DNA of 64,000 bases from an uncultured Alphaproteobacteria bacterium (GCA_934216505.1 CAKQBW010000003.1:12489-76488), one strand, 5' to 3'. Shown: positions 42,583-51,679, numbered from the stretch's first letter. Program-made: numbers and translations. The notes: generated by a model from the letters alone, not told the origin.

Positions 42583-43918
42583 AGATTCTTCCCTCATATT
42601 TCCATTTGTTAGTCGCTTCGCCAGACGGCGTATATTCCAGTTTTAATAATTCTAAACCAGAAAACTTTTTAAAAAAGTCCAACCATACTTTGGGAAAATA
42701 AGGCGAGACTATTGTAAATGAATAATAAGTATAGGCCTTTTGATTCGCCGGTCTGGACCCATCGGGCCGATTAGGGGGATCATACAGCGTTTGCCGTGAG
42801 TATTGGATATTACTTTCCAAACCTGTGGCTTTTTGAATTTCCTTTAAATCTTCCCCGATTAAATCCGCCGAAAGTGTGGGTTGAGAAGGCACCAAAGGAA
42901 TCTTGGTAAAGGGCATATTGCCTGTGGCACTCGTCCCTGATGCATCAATGTCAATATTAAAATTCATCAACTGATATTGGCCAATCCCAAATTTAATCCA
43001 TGGCAACCGCCCCACTTTTTCATCGGCCAATCGCCATGAAGTGGAAATCCCCTTAGGGGTACAGGTAATCGTTCCCATGGACCACCCTGGGAACAAAATC
43101 GCCCGCACCTGATAGGTATCATACCAACATTGATTCATAAACACCGCCATATCGGGCACTTTTTCCCAAGGCTTAGGCTTTTCTGGTTCAGGACGGACAG
43201 GCGCCAAAACTTGAGGTCGTTCAATTTCTGGACGGGTAAAACCTGAAGTAAAAATATCCTTCCACACCCCCACCAACAAATAAATAACATAGACCACCGC
43301 CGCCAAAATCAATAAGGCGATTACCAACAAAAATTTGGTGCGACGAACGGCATTTAACTCCTTTAATCGGACACGGCGCACATTTTGAATCAACTTGACC
43401 AAATCTTGTTGTTCTGTTCCCGTGATATTCCATTCTTTGGGAACAATTTTTAAATCCCAATCAGGCACCGCCATCATGGCCGCATAAGCCCGTTGCGCTT
43501 CGGCTTCGTTGGTAAAAACCACATCTTCTTCGGCCAAAATTAAATCGTTTCTGATGGCAACCAACCACCACCCTGCCTCTATTTTAAAGACAGCACACAC
43601 AGAACTGCGATTGGACAAAGCCGACGCCACCGAGGCCGCCAAAGACGGCATGCCTTCTTTATGCCCCCACTCCGTCCGACCAATACCATATTGTGGCGTT
43701 GTAGCGGGACGCAAACAATAAATATCGGCCCCTAATTCACTTTCGGCCGCCTCACGAATCTCCATGATAGGGTCGTCCAAATTCTGCAAAGGTTGCCACA
43801 CCAACCCCACTGCATACTTTTGTCCCCCAACAGAAACAACCCCCACCGTGGGGGCTTTGATTTTCGCCCCCGCTTGGGTTGTTTCCAGTTCATCTATCAG
43901 ATTCGTTTTATGCTCCAT
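42572..43918 (-). CDS. Type IVb pilus protein PilO2-like
   Basis: The 448-residue product has a cytoplasmic N-terminal domain of about 195 residues, one membrane helix (FLLVIALLILAAVVYVIYLLVGV) and a periplasmic C-terminal domain. This is the layout of R64 PilO (PilO2). The N-terminus resembles an actin-like/PilM-type module (GVVSVGGQKYAVGLVWQPL). It would link the ATPase platform to the secretin. AAGGGAAAG precedes the ATG. It follows the secretin gene by 12 bp. Confidence 0.85.
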   Translation of the reverse strand: MEHKTNLIDELETTQAGAKIKAPTVGVVSVGGQKYAVGLVWQPLQNLDDPIMEIREAAESELGADIYCLRPATTPQYGIGRTEWGHKEGMPSLAASVASALSNRSSVCAVFKIEAGWWLVAIRNDLILAEEDVVFTNEAEAQRAYAAMMAVPDWDLKIVPKEWNITGTEQQDLVKLIQNVRRVRLKELNAVRRTKFLLVIALLILAAVVYVIYLLVGVWKDIFTSGFTRPEIERPQVLAPVRPEPEKPKPWEKVPDMAVFMNQCWYDTYQVRAILFPGWSMGTITCTPKGISTSWRLADEKVGRLPWIKFGIGQYQLMNFNIDIDASGTSATGNMPFTKIPLVPSQPTLSADLIGEDLKEIQKATGLESNIQYSRQTLYDPPNRPDGSRPANQKAYTYYSFTIVSPYFPKVWLDFFKKFSGLELLKLEYTPSGEATNKWKYEGRIYAK

Positions 43919-43930
43919 ACAACTTTCCCT

Positions 43931-45580
43931 TTATATGTTCCGCATTAAAGCCTCAGGCGACAAAGGAGATTGCAAAACCTCAGGTGTCATCGTAATCACC
44001 AACACATTGCGACTTGTTGCGTCAATGGCACTGCCCCCCAACAGGCCCATCTTCGCCCGGCCAATCCCCGACGTATTGGTGGATTCGCTTAAATCTTCAA
44101 AGCCACTCAGCACCAAAGTTTGGCCCGAACGCATCGCAATTTCTTGGACAAAGCCACGCATCTTCATGGTCGGTAATTGTAGTTTTGTTGTTTCTGTTTC
44201 CGCATCAGTGGAAGAACTACTGCTTGTTCCCGTTTCTGTCCCCGTCTCTGTGTTCTCAGAATTGCTACTGCCTGCGGAACTGGACACAATATTTTGTGTC
44301 TCCATATCCACCAAATCTGTAATGGACAGGTTAAACAAGACAATCAACCGTCCTTGATCCAAAATACGGGGCAAAATTTCCATCGTAAAACCATAGTTCA
44401 ACGTATCCACCGAATAATCCGTATCCGTTGTTCTGTCTTCCCCTGACCCCGAAGAACTCACCGTGATTTCTTTCAAGTAGTTTCTAGAAGTTGAAATTTG
44501 CACAGGCGCCACTTTATTGTTCAAAGTTGTAACCGATGAACTGGTCAAAAGGGCCGTTTTACCTTGTGTAGAAAGGGCTTGGATAACCGCTTTGGATTTT
44601 TGGAACTTTTTGGGTTTCAACAAAGTCATCGCCAAACTGCCCGTTCCGCTGGTGCCGCCCTCAGCAATCTTGGCCGCCCCTCCAAGTGTTAAATCCTGTA
44701 CCCAACTGGAATTAAACGCCGCCGCAATATCCAACCCATAGTTATCAGAATTGTTCAAAGTGACCTGATAAATACGGACAGTAATCGCCACTTGACGGGA
44801 CAATTTTTCGTTCCAATTCGCCACATAGCCCGCTACTTTACGAATAATATAAGGGCTGGCCGTTACGGTAATCGTTCCCGCCACTTTGGAAAAAGACAAT
44901 TTGCCTTTATCGCCCACGACTTGTTTGACCCCTTCTTCAATGCCTTCCCAAACTTTTAAATCCGTACTGACCGACAAGTTAGAGTTTGCGTTCCCACCGC
45001 CCCCATTGTCGCCCATGGTCGCCCCCGTCATAGACGCCGACAAAGTCGTATCTGTGGGCAAGGCATAAATGGTAAAGACCCGTGTTTCTTGGGTAAAGAA
45101 AGTAATAATCCCATCCTTATACCGCCAATATACATTAAACCGATTGGACAGGTAATTCAATAAACCACTCAACGCCCCTGAATACTTGACGGGGACGGTA
45201 TTTTCGGGCACAGCATTTTCCGCCTTTAAATCATCCAAACGAATGGTGATTCCCGTCATATCAGAAATTTCCTGTAAGATATTGGGTAAAGTCGTTTGGT
45301 CCGAAATAGCCACCGTAATGCCATCTTCTTTTTCCACCCAACTGGGCAAAGGATCCCCTTCAGCAATCTTGGTGCTTTGCGTCCCTAACCAAATATCGTT
45401 TTGCATACGCACTGTATCCACGGGTTCAGGTAAATCAGGAATTTGAGAGGCTTCCAGATATTCTTCTGTTCGGGCCAAAGTTGTTTCAATACGTTTATCT
45501 ACCTCCACAACATGCTCATTACATGCCGCCAAGGTAAAACACCCCATCAACAAGGCCAATGTGAATTTTTTAATGTGCAT
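43931..45580 (-). CDS. Type IVb pilus outer-membrane secretin (PilN-like lipoprotein)
   Basis: The 549-residue product has a lipoprotein signal (LALLMGCFTLAAC). Short N-domains follow (TTLPNILQEISDMTGITIRL; TVTASPYIIRKVAGYVANWNEKLSRQVAITVRIYQV), then a C-terminal secretin domain (about 340-545) with YGFTMEILPRI, RSGQTLVLSGFED and a final VLVITMTPEVL. It forms the outer-membrane channel for the pilus. A Ser/Thr/Glu-rich low-complexity insert of about 35 residues interrupts the secretin domain. I start at 45580 (AGGAGG upstream); a 44-residue extension overlaps the previous gene. Confidence 0.9.
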   Translation of the reverse strand: MHIKKFTLALLMGCFTLAACNEHVVEVDKRIETTLARTEEYLEASQIPDLPEPVDTVRMQNDIWLGTQSTKIAEGDPLPSWVEKEDGITVAISDQTTLPNILQEISDMTGITIRLDDLKAENAVPENTVPVKYSGALSGLLNYLSNRFNVYWRYKDGIITFFTQETRVFTIYALPTDTTLSASMTGATMGDNGGGGNANSNLSVSTDLKVWEGIEEGVKQVVGDKGKLSFSKVAGTITVTASPYIIRKVAGYVANWNEKLSRQVAITVRIYQVTLNNSDNYGLDIAAAFNSSWVQDLTLGGAAKIAEGGTSGTGSLAMTLLKPKKFQKSKAVIQALSTQGKTALLTSSSVTTLNNKVAPVQISTSRNYLKEITVSSSGSGEDRTTDTDYSVDTLNYGFTMEILPRILDQGRLIVLFNLSITDLVDMETQNIVSSSAGSSNSENTETGTETGTSSSSSTDAETETTKLQLPTMKMRGFVQEIAMRSGQTLVLSGFEDLSESTNTSGIGRAKMGLLGGSAIDATSRNVLVITMTPEVLQSPLSPEALMRNI

Positions 45581-46238
45581 TCTCGTCCTCCTGTACGCTG
45601 ATGACCAAAACTTTATTCCCCTTATAAAAAGTCCCAATAGGCGCAGGAACAGCCCGTGCAAAAGTCCGAATAATCGCACTGGATACTTCGGTAAAGGTTC
45701 CACGAAAAACAACCCCCGCTTCCAAAGTATAATCCCTGTCCAACTTCCAAATCAAAGTCCAACCCGACACTTCTGACCATTGAGCCAAAAGGGACTTTAA
45801 TGTTTCCCCCCGGGCGGCTTCCCAATCATGTACCGCATCCCCATAGGCCAACTTTTCATTCAAATCATGGGTGACCCACAAATGGCCATCTTTTCCCTTT
45901 AATTGAGTGGCAATACGGCGGTTGCGTTCGTTGGCTTTCGCCTGAACACTCATCTGACGAGTTACCTTAATCGTCTTATTATTTTGCCCCTCATTTGGCA
46001 CCGCATATCCCAAAGGTTGATAGGACGTCTTTACCACCGCAGGTTCCACTTGAATCTGACCACTGACACAATCTGTGCAATCTGCCCCCACAAACAAATC
46101 GTCCGAAGAATAAAGCATATCGCATTGAGCATTACCCGCCGAACAATCTACATATTGATTGGCTTGGGCCTGTCCCTGTGTCGGTATCAAAGCCAACGCC
46201 CCCACTAACAAAACAACTTTTTTCATATTTTTGCTCAT
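45570..46238 (-). CDS. TcpQ/PilL-type pilus protein
   Basis: The 222-residue product has a signal peptide (VVLLVGALALIPTQGQAQA) and a cysteine-containing N-terminal segment (DCSAGNAQCD, DCTDC). Its C-terminal domain (GETLKSLLAQWSEVSGWTLIWKLDRDYTLEAGVVFRGTF) is typical of TcpQ/PilL C-terminal domains that stabilise the secretin. It overlaps the secretin start by 11 bp. GGGAG precedes the ATG. Confidence 0.85.
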   Translation of the reverse strand: MSKNMKKVVLLVGALALIPTQGQAQANQYVDCSAGNAQCDMLYSSDDLFVGADCTDCVSGQIQVEPAVVKTSYQPLGYAVPNEGQNNKTIKVTRQMSVQAKANERNRRIATQLKGKDGHLWVTHDLNEKLAYGDAVHDWEAARGETLKSLLAQWSEVSGWTLIWKLDRDYTLEAGVVFRGTFTEVSSAIIRTFARAVPAPIGTFYKGNKVLVISVQEDENAH

Positions 46239-46297
46239 GTTTTACTCCCTGTTTAGTTCAAACATACACTGTTTTTTTTGAGAATACAAGTATTTTT

Positions 46298-47155
46298 TTA
46301 CCAGCGCAATGTTTTTTGTTTTTTCCTTTCATGTTTTACCATTTCATTGGGGATAATTTCCGTTTGCGTATATCCCAACAAAACCGTATTCACCTCACGC
46401 TCTGTCTTAAAGATGCGAATTTGATGACGCGACACCCCTTGTTCCAAAATAATTTGAATCAACAAGCCCACCCGCTTACTTTGTAAAGGCCAATCTTCCG
46501 AACTTGCCCGAATATCCAAACGATAGCGCGGGTCCTTTAACACCTTTAAAGCAAACGCTTTCACCCACTTTAACGAGTGCGCCGAAAAAGACGCTTGATT
46601 CGGGTAAAAACGAATGCGGACCTCACGGGGAATCGCCCCTTTGATTTCTGAGCCCGATTGCATCGCCTGCAAAACTTCATCTGCTTTTGTGGATTGTTGA
46701 ATATAGGGGGTATAGGGGGGGATATCCTCTTCCTCAATCACCATCGGTTGAGGCAACTCGGGCAACGGCGTCAGGAGGGCCTTTTGTATATTCACGATAT
46801 TTTTAGGAGTCGGCGTAAAAACCTTGGTTGTCGTTGAAGGGGACGCCTTCGGGGTCGGGGGTGCCATCTGATCCACCGTTAAAGCATTCTTACCAAAAAT
46901 TTCGGCGACAATATCCACTCCTTCGGGAATCTTTTGGACAGGCGTTTCCTGTTTTTGTAGAGGAATTTCAACCGACATCGGGTCCGCAGGTAAAGTAAAA
47001 GTTGGTGTTAAAAAATCGTCCTGAAGCGTCGCCACCGAAAGTGCATTCACAGCGGTCGGTCCTTTTTCATCGGATGCCAAATCCACCGCTTTCCCAGTCA
47101 ATGGAAAAAGCAAAACTGACAAAAATACCCAACTGATTTGTCCCCAAACGGTCAT
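46298..47155 (-). CDS. Periplasmic protein with a divergent OmpA-like domain, first gene of the pilus operon
   Basis: The 285-residue product has a signal peptide (ISWVFLSVLLFPLTGKA), a proline-rich middle, and a C-terminal domain (about 195-280). That domain, RIRFYPNQASFSAHSLKWVKAFALKVLKDPRYRLDIRASSEDW, resembles a degenerate OmpA-like peptidoglycan-binding fold. It could anchor the pilus machine to the wall. I start at 47155 with AGGGG upstream. It is the promoter-proximal gene of the operon and is not a standard R64 pil component. Confidence 0.72.
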   Translation of the reverse strand: MTVWGQISWVFLSVLLFPLTGKAVDLASDEKGPTAVNALSVATLQDDFLTPTFTLPADPMSVEIPLQKQETPVQKIPEGVDIVAEIFGKNALTVDQMAPPTPKASPSTTTKVFTPTPKNIVNIQKALLTPLPELPQPMVIEEEDIPPYTPYIQQSTKADEVLQAMQSGSEIKGAIPREVRIRFYPNQASFSAHSLKWVKAFALKVLKDPRYRLDIRASSEDWPLQSKRVGLLIQIILEQGVSRHQIRIFKTEREVNTVLLGYTQTEIIPNEMVKHERKKQKTLRW

Positions 47156-47186
47156 TTTTCCCCTAAAAATTTGTTTAAACACTCCT

Positions 47187-47215
47187 ACTCTAAAATATAA
47201 ATTATTGATTGTCAA
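47187..47215 (-). promoter_or_regulatory. Pilus operon promoter
   Basis: The minus strand has TTGACA (47210-47215), a 17-base spacer and TAGAGT (47187-47192), 32 bp before the first pilus gene. Confidence 0.6.
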
Positions 47216-47235
47216 GTATAAAATGAAAGGAAAAT

Positions 47236-47264
47236 TTGCCTTTTTTTAAATTTTAAGGTAAAAT
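47236..47264 (+). promoter_or_regulatory. rarA promoter
   Basis: TTGCCT (47236-47241), a 17-base spacer and TAAAAT (47259-47264) end seven bases before the rarA ATG. No Shine-Dalgarno is visible, so the mRNA may be leaderless. Confidence 0.6.
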
Positions 47265-47271
47265 AAAAAAT

Positions 47272-48564
47272 ATGACAAGTCTGTTTGAAGTTTTAAATCA
47301 TAAGCCTTTGGCTGAGAAAATGCGCCCACAACAATTAGAACAAGTCGTGGGACAAGATCTTTTATTAGGTGAAAAAGGCCCCTTAAATCGCATGATCCAA
47401 AACCAAAATTTATCCAGTTTTATTTTATGGGGACCACCAGGGTGTGGCAAAACAACAATTGCCCGCATTTTGGCCGAACAAACAAAACTCCATTTTGTAC
47501 AACTGTCCGCTGTTTTTTCGGGGGTTGCCGATTTAAGAAAAGTCTTTGATGAAGCCAAACAACGCCAACTGTCGGGGCAAGGGACTTTATTGTTCGTTGA
47601 TGAAATTCACCGTTTTAATCGGGCGCAACAGGATGGCTTTTTACCCTATGTAGAAGATGGCACAATTATCTTGGTCGGCGCTACCACCGAAAACCCCAGT
47701 TTTGAACTCAACGGCGCTTTGCTTTCCCGCTGTAAGGTTTTTGTGCTGAATCGGTTGGATGAAAAAGCCTTAATGACTTTAGCCAAAAGGGCCGAAGAAA
47801 TTATGGAAAAACCGCTACCTTTGGACGAAACAGGAAAAAAATACCTATGCACCTTAGCCGATGGCGATGGACGATATTTTATCAATTTAATTGAGGCGGT
47901 GTATCAATATGCGCGTCCCAACGAAATTTTAGACCAAAAAGAACTGGAAATCTTGTTGCAAAAAAGGCTACCTGATTATGATAAAGCCGGAGAAGGACAC
48001 TATAATTTAATCTCCGCTTTACATAAATCTTTGCGGGGATCAGACCCTGATGCAGGGTTGTACTGGCTGGCCCGCATGGTGGTCAGTGGAGAGGACATGA
48101 AATACATCCTGCGTCGCCTCACCCGATTTGCCAGCGAAGATGTGGGCTTGGCGGACCCTCAGGCTTTGGTTCAAGCCATCAATGCGTGGCACAGTTATGA
48201 ACGATTGGGGTCGCCTGAAGGCGATTTAGCCGTGGCAGGCTTGGTCGTTTATTTGGCCACAGCCCCCAAATCTATAGGGATTTATCGGGCATGGAATCAA
48301 GCCGTTCAGGTGGCCCATGAAACAGCGGCGTTGATGCCCCCCAAACATATTTTAAATGCCCCCACAAAATTGATGAATGAGTTGGGCTATAGTCAAGGCT
48401 ATCAATACGACCCTGACCTGCCTGACAGTTTTTCGGGTCAAGAATACTTCCCCGATGAAATTGGCCACAGGACTTTTTATGTCCCCGCCGAACGGGGCTT
48501 TGAACGAGAGATTCAAAAACGCTTGGTCTATTGGAACAAGTTAAGAAAGAAAAAACATTCTTGA
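47272..48564 (+). CDS. rarA: Replication-associated recombination ATPase RarA/MgsA
   Basis: The 430-residue product is a complete RarA: PLAEKMRPQQLEQVVGQDLLLG, Walker A GPPGCGKTT, Walker B LLFVDEIHRF and sensor GATTENPSFE. The C-terminal tetramerisation domain ends in KYDPDLPDSFSGQEYFPD-like phrasing (YQYDPDLPDSFSGQEYFPDEIG in two halves). It acts at stalled replication forks with single-strand-binding protein. The start is the only good ATG and follows the promoter directly. Confidence 0.95.
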   Translation: MTSLFEVLNHKPLAEKMRPQQLEQVVGQDLLLGEKGPLNRMIQNQNLSSFILWGPPGCGKTTIARILAEQTKLHFVQLSAVFSGVADLRKVFDEAKQRQLSGQGTLLFVDEIHRFNRAQQDGFLPYVEDGTIILVGATTENPSFELNGALLSRCKVFVLNRLDEKALMTLAKRAEEIMEKPLPLDETGKKYLCTLADGDGRYFINLIEAVYQYARPNEILDQKELEILLQKRLPDYDKAGEGHYNLISALHKSLRGSDPDAGLYWLARMVVSGEDMKYILRRLTRFASEDVGLADPQALVQAINAWHSYERLGSPEGDLAVAGLVVYLATAPKSIGIYRAWNQAVQVAHETAALMPPKHILNAPTKLMNELGYSQGYQYDPDLPDSFSGQEYFPDEIGHRTFYVPAERGFEREIQKRLVYWNKLRKKKHS

Positions 48565-48619
48565 AAAAGGATTGGACAGGTCGTTTCCAACAAATTTTTC
48601 ATAGTGCTTTTTAAGCGAA

Positions 48620-48706
48620 CAACAATTGAACTGGCTTAACGCATGGAAAATAAAAGAAAAAGTCGCTATTTTAAGCGACTTGTCCAATTTGGCGGAGCGT
48701 TGTGCA
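48620..48706. repeat. 87-bp direct repeat, copy A
   Basis: It matches copy B (49688-49774) at 81 of 87 positions, and five of the six differences lie within the hairpin region. It contains TGGCGGAGCGT, the 3' end of tRNA-Ser, followed on the minus strand by a hairpin and T run (AAGTCGCT/AGCGACTT). This is the same order as behind the true tRNA-Ser gene at 53318. Confidence 0.8.
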
Positions 48707-48726
48707 TAATGAGAACTAATCAAAAA

Positions 48727-49488
48727 TTATTTTGTGGTCTTTTTCAAAAACTCTATAGCATCTTCTGCAGCAACTGTTTTTGATTCAACTGCCAAAATGG
48801 CTTTTGGACAATATTTTTGAACCAACTTCATAAGCTTTTTAAAATCAATTGTTCCATCGTCAAAACCATTGTGCTCATCATTATTTGTGCGGGTTAATTT
48901 TCCATGATTATTGTGTAAATGCATATAACCAATACGATTGTTTAAAGTTTTTACCCAATCATAGACAGACATATCTGAATTGCCATGGGCATGTCCAACA
49001 TCTAAACAGGCCTTTAATCTTTTATCATGGACTGCATCAATTTCTTGTATTATGACAGAACTATCCAATTCCAACATATTCTCAATCATCATTGTAATAG
49101 AATCATCTTTATCTGCAAAGAATTCTTGCCAGAATGTGGTTGCTCTTTTCACCCAGTTAGGAATATGTGATGTAAATGGCACATATCCATCATGCACAAC
49201 AATACTATCGCAATTCAATTCTTTGGCTATTTTATAAGCATAGTTAAACCACTTCATAGTTTCTTTTCTAAGGCTTGGCAGTGCAGAACCTAAATTTAAA
49301 TCCCAAAAAGGCGCATGAAGTGATAAACATTTAATATTCTTTGTTTGTTCTTTTTGATATGCAATATGTTTTTTTACATTTTTCAATAAAGGATCTGCGA
49401 ATAATTGAAGTTCCATTCCAATCTTTTGACGTTTGACAATCTCAAAAGCTGGTTCAAACTTACCATGATCACATAATCTTATGTCCAT
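48727..49488 (-). CDS. Sugar isomerase/epimerase-like TIM-barrel protein
   Basis: The 253-residue product has the xylose-isomerase-like TIM-barrel pattern: LSLHAPFWDLNLGS, IVVHDGYVPF, MMIENMLE, CLDVGHAHGN, YMHLHNNHGKL and ILAVESK. Histidine, glutamate and aspartate metal ligands fall in the usual places (DVGHAH, HLHNNHG). I start at 49488 (GGAGG upstream). It lies between the two 87-bp repeats, and its own promoter is at 49519-49547. The substrate is unknown. Confidence 0.82.
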   Translation of the reverse strand: MDIRLCDHGKFEPAFEIVKRQKIGMELQLFADPLLKNVKKHIAYQKEQTKNIKCLSLHAPFWDLNLGSALPSLRKETMKWFNYAYKIAKELNCDSIVVHDGYVPFTSHIPNWVKRATTFWQEFFADKDDSITMMIENMLELDSSVIIQEIDAVHDKRLKACLDVGHAHGNSDMSVYDWVKTLNNRIGYMHLHNNHGKLTRTNNDEHNGFDDGTIDFKKLMKLVQKYCPKAILAVESKTVAAEDAIEFLKKTTK

Positions 49489-49518
49489 CGTTATTACCTC
49501 CACTTTTGTGTTTTTATT

Positions 49519-49547
49519 ATCGTACAGAATCATTTTGTAAAACGCAA
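49519..49547 (-). promoter_or_regulatory. Promoter of the isomerase-like gene
   Basis: The minus strand has TTGCGT (49542-49547), a 17-base spacer and TACGAT (49519-49524). Confidence 0.45.
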
Positions 49548-49687
49548 TGATTTTCTTGTTTTAACTAAAAAAGTTCGAATGTCGGTAAGGCCTTTAAACA
49601 GACGAAAAAATATGAAACATAATAAAATCAAGCGCTTACTGTGTTATTGGTTCGATTGTTGGACAAAGTATGCCTGTTTTTCCTGCG

Positions 49688-49774
49688 CAACAATTGAACT
49701 GGCTTAACGCATGGAAAATAAAAGAAAAAGTCGCCATTTCTGACGACTTGTCCAATTTGGTGGAGCGTTGTGCA
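49688..49774. repeat. 87-bp direct repeat, copy B
   Basis: This is the second copy of the repeat at 48620-48706 in the same orientation. Its tRNA-like end reads TGGTGGAGCGT (one change) and its hairpin is shortened to AAGTCG/CGACTT. Confidence 0.8.
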
Positions 49775-49846
49775 ATTGCCAAAACATCAGAACCCTTCGG
49801 AATGTAATGCTAAAGCTTCATTTTGTTCTGATTTCCTTAAAATTTC

Positions 49847-50059
49847 CTATATTTCAGGTGTTAGGGCTTTACGAACTGGAAGGAGTTTGGGCTTGCCTTG
49901 AGCGGAACACATTTTCAACCTTGATTGCAAAGTTGGGGAAGTGGTACGTTTTTGCTCTTCTTTGTACTCTTTTAGCGCCTTTTCTAATCCCAGCTTAGTA
50001 AAACTTAAGCCGAGTTTTCCATTAGCATTTTTTATCATTTTTGTACAAGATCCTTCCAC
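49847..50059 (-). pseudogene. Doubtful open frame, possibly a gene remnant
   Basis: The frame encodes about 70 basic residues (KMIKNANGKLGLSFTKLGLEKALKEYKEEQKR...). It continues upstream without a stop into the end of the AlgJ-like gene, with no start codon plus ribosome site. It may be the 3' remnant of a larger gene truncated when the island formed. I recognise no family. Confidence 0.3.
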
Positions 50060-50108
50060 TCCTGTTTCTGGATTAATAACAGTTTTACCTTCGTAGCTAC
50101 CTATTAAT

Positions 50109-51257
50109 TTACGAACTGTTTTTTTTTAAAATCTCTATTAATTCCTCAAAATTACCATATCCGAATTTAGTTAAAGGAAGCGGATAAACTAGAAAAACAT
50201 CAAAATCTGAAAATTCTCTCATCCCTTTATCCATCTCGGAAAGAGCTTCTTTCTGAAAAGGTTTATCTGTATTTATTATAACCGTACGCAAAGACAATAG
50301 TGATGAATAATGTTCCCTTAAGATTGGCATCACAATGTCTTGAGCATAACAAGCACCTATGATAACTGCTGTTTTCCCATTTTTAGAATTAAGTCGTTTG
50401 CCTTTTTCAAAAATAACAATTTTTCCGTTTAAAATTTGCTTTTCAATCTGATAATTACTCTTTATACCATCGAATTTAAAATGAAATGAAGGATCTGTTC
50501 CTTTTTGTAAAGTCAAATTTAAAGATGAAGCAAGATAGGAGTGCTGGTATGTTTTGTCTGGAACTATTTTTTTGACATCTATTGGAACATTAAATTTTTT
50601 TTGTAAAAGATTAACAATGATTTGAGTACCCCAAAAAGTGAGATGAAGATCTTCTTTATAAAAAAGCCTTTTCTTTTCAGAAACTTCTATAAATTCTTTT
50701 TTGGGATAAATCACTTCTATATTATGATAATCTGATAGTAACTTGGCTATTTCTTCCCCATTATCCAAATACGGTTTGGCTTTGTAATATTTTTCCCAAT
50801 ATTTTTGATATAAAACTTCTCGTTCGGGTATCAACATCAAATAAATCGAGACATTTTTTCTTTTAAGTTTATCAGCAAATCTTTTTAATATTTCCACATC
50901 TTTCTCTATCTTTTCTCTCTGTTTTTTAATAGATGGACGATTGACTGTATTCCACTTTTCAAACATCCAACCATCATCACCAATAAAAACTTTTTCATTT
51001 TCTATTCGACCATTAACTTTATAAAGCATCTGGGAGCGAGCATCTATCAATTCGTTTCTGCCCCAAAATCGATCTCCCAACCAAGATTCAAATTCTTTTC
51101 CAAAATCCGTGTTTAATTTATCTTTTTTCTTTAATTCCGGAAATTCTTCCAAAGTTCTATTCTCTTGCTCTGTTATTTCAGAGGTATTCATATGAAATAA
51201 GGGGATTATCAATACTGTCAAAACTAATATTGAAAAAACTATTTTATAATATTTCAT
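50109..51257 (-). CDS. AlgJ/AlgX-like SGNH acetyltransferase-type protein
   Basis: The 382-residue product has an N-terminal signal anchor (IVFSILVLTVLIIPLF) and the AlgJ/AlgX pattern: ENRTLEEFPEL, FESWLGDRFWGRNELID, KVFIGDDGWMFE. The catalytic Asp-x-His appears in EDLHLTFWGT. The usual GDSFS nucleophile block reads GACYAQD, so the serine is not obvious and activity is uncertain. With the MBOAT protein upstream it would O-acetylate a surface polysaccharide in the periplasm. It starts immediately after the PaaK remnant. Confidence 0.82.
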   Translation of the reverse strand: MKYYKIVFSILVLTVLIIPLFHMNTSEITEQENRTLEEFPELKKKDKLNTDFGKEFESWLGDRFWGRNELIDARSQMLYKVNGRIENEKVFIGDDGWMFEKWNTVNRPSIKKQREKIEKDVEILKRFADKLKRKNVSIYLMLIPEREVLYQKYWEKYYKAKPYLDNGEEIAKLLSDYHNIEVIYPKKEFIEVSEKKRLFYKEDLHLTFWGTQIIVNLLQKKFNVPIDVKKIVPDKTYQHSYLASSLNLTLQKGTDPSFHFKFDGIKSNYQIEKQILNGKIVIFEKGKRLNSKNGKTAVIIGACYAQDIVMPILREHYSSLLSLRTVIINTDKPFQKEALSEMDKGMREFSDFDVFLVYPLPLTKFGYGNFEELIEILKKNSS

Positions 51258-51258
51258 T

Positions 51259-51670
51259 TTAATCCTTTACTATTCTTTTGGCTTTTCCTTGAATTTCAGG
51301 TAGGGTTCCTTTTGAGATAAAATTTAATTTCGGTGTCACACTAATATAAGCTTTCATCGTAGTAATTAACTCTTTTTGTAAAATAAGCCAATGTTGAAAT
51401 TCCCGTTGTTCCGCTTGAAGCATTAAATCGGGCAATTTTATCCTGTGATACAGCCAAAAAACCATAAGGAAAATTTTGACGTAAATCCCCCTTGACAGTG
51501 AAGGGTAATTTACCAGCTTCAGATAAATCTTCAATATTATTTGGTAATTTTCCCAAATAAGCACTCGTTCTATTTGCTCTTTCCAATTGCTGATTAAAAA
51601 GTGTTAATTGCAACTCTTTCAATTGATTTTGAGGTATACATTCTATTTTTTTACCGTAATATTCTGTCAT
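51259..51670 (-). pseudogene. Remnant of a phenylacetate-CoA ligase-like (PaaK) gene
   Basis: The first frame encodes a PaaK-like N-terminus of about 105 residues (QNQLKELQLTLFNQQLERA ... LPFTVKGDLRQNFPYGF) and the adenylate P-loop ASSGTTG. It then shifts frame and jumps to the very C-terminus of the family (SKGTLPEIQGKAKRIVKD, compare LPRSEGKAKRV). About 300 residues are missing. It is an internal deletion with a frameshift, and the stop runs into the AlgJ-like ATG. Confidence 0.75.
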
Positions 51671-51679
51671 TTCTTCTCT

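Larger units (their letters stand above)
49489..50108. other. Low-complexity accessory intergenic stretch
   Basis: These 620 bp contain the promoter of the isomerase-like gene, repeat copy B (49688-49774) and a doubtful open frame (49847-50059). The rest shows no gene that I trust. Confidence 0.5.

Noticed and set aside
45581..45712. 44-residue extension of the secretin
   Set aside because: It overlaps the TcpQ gene in another frame and would hide the lipoprotein signal that starts at 45580.
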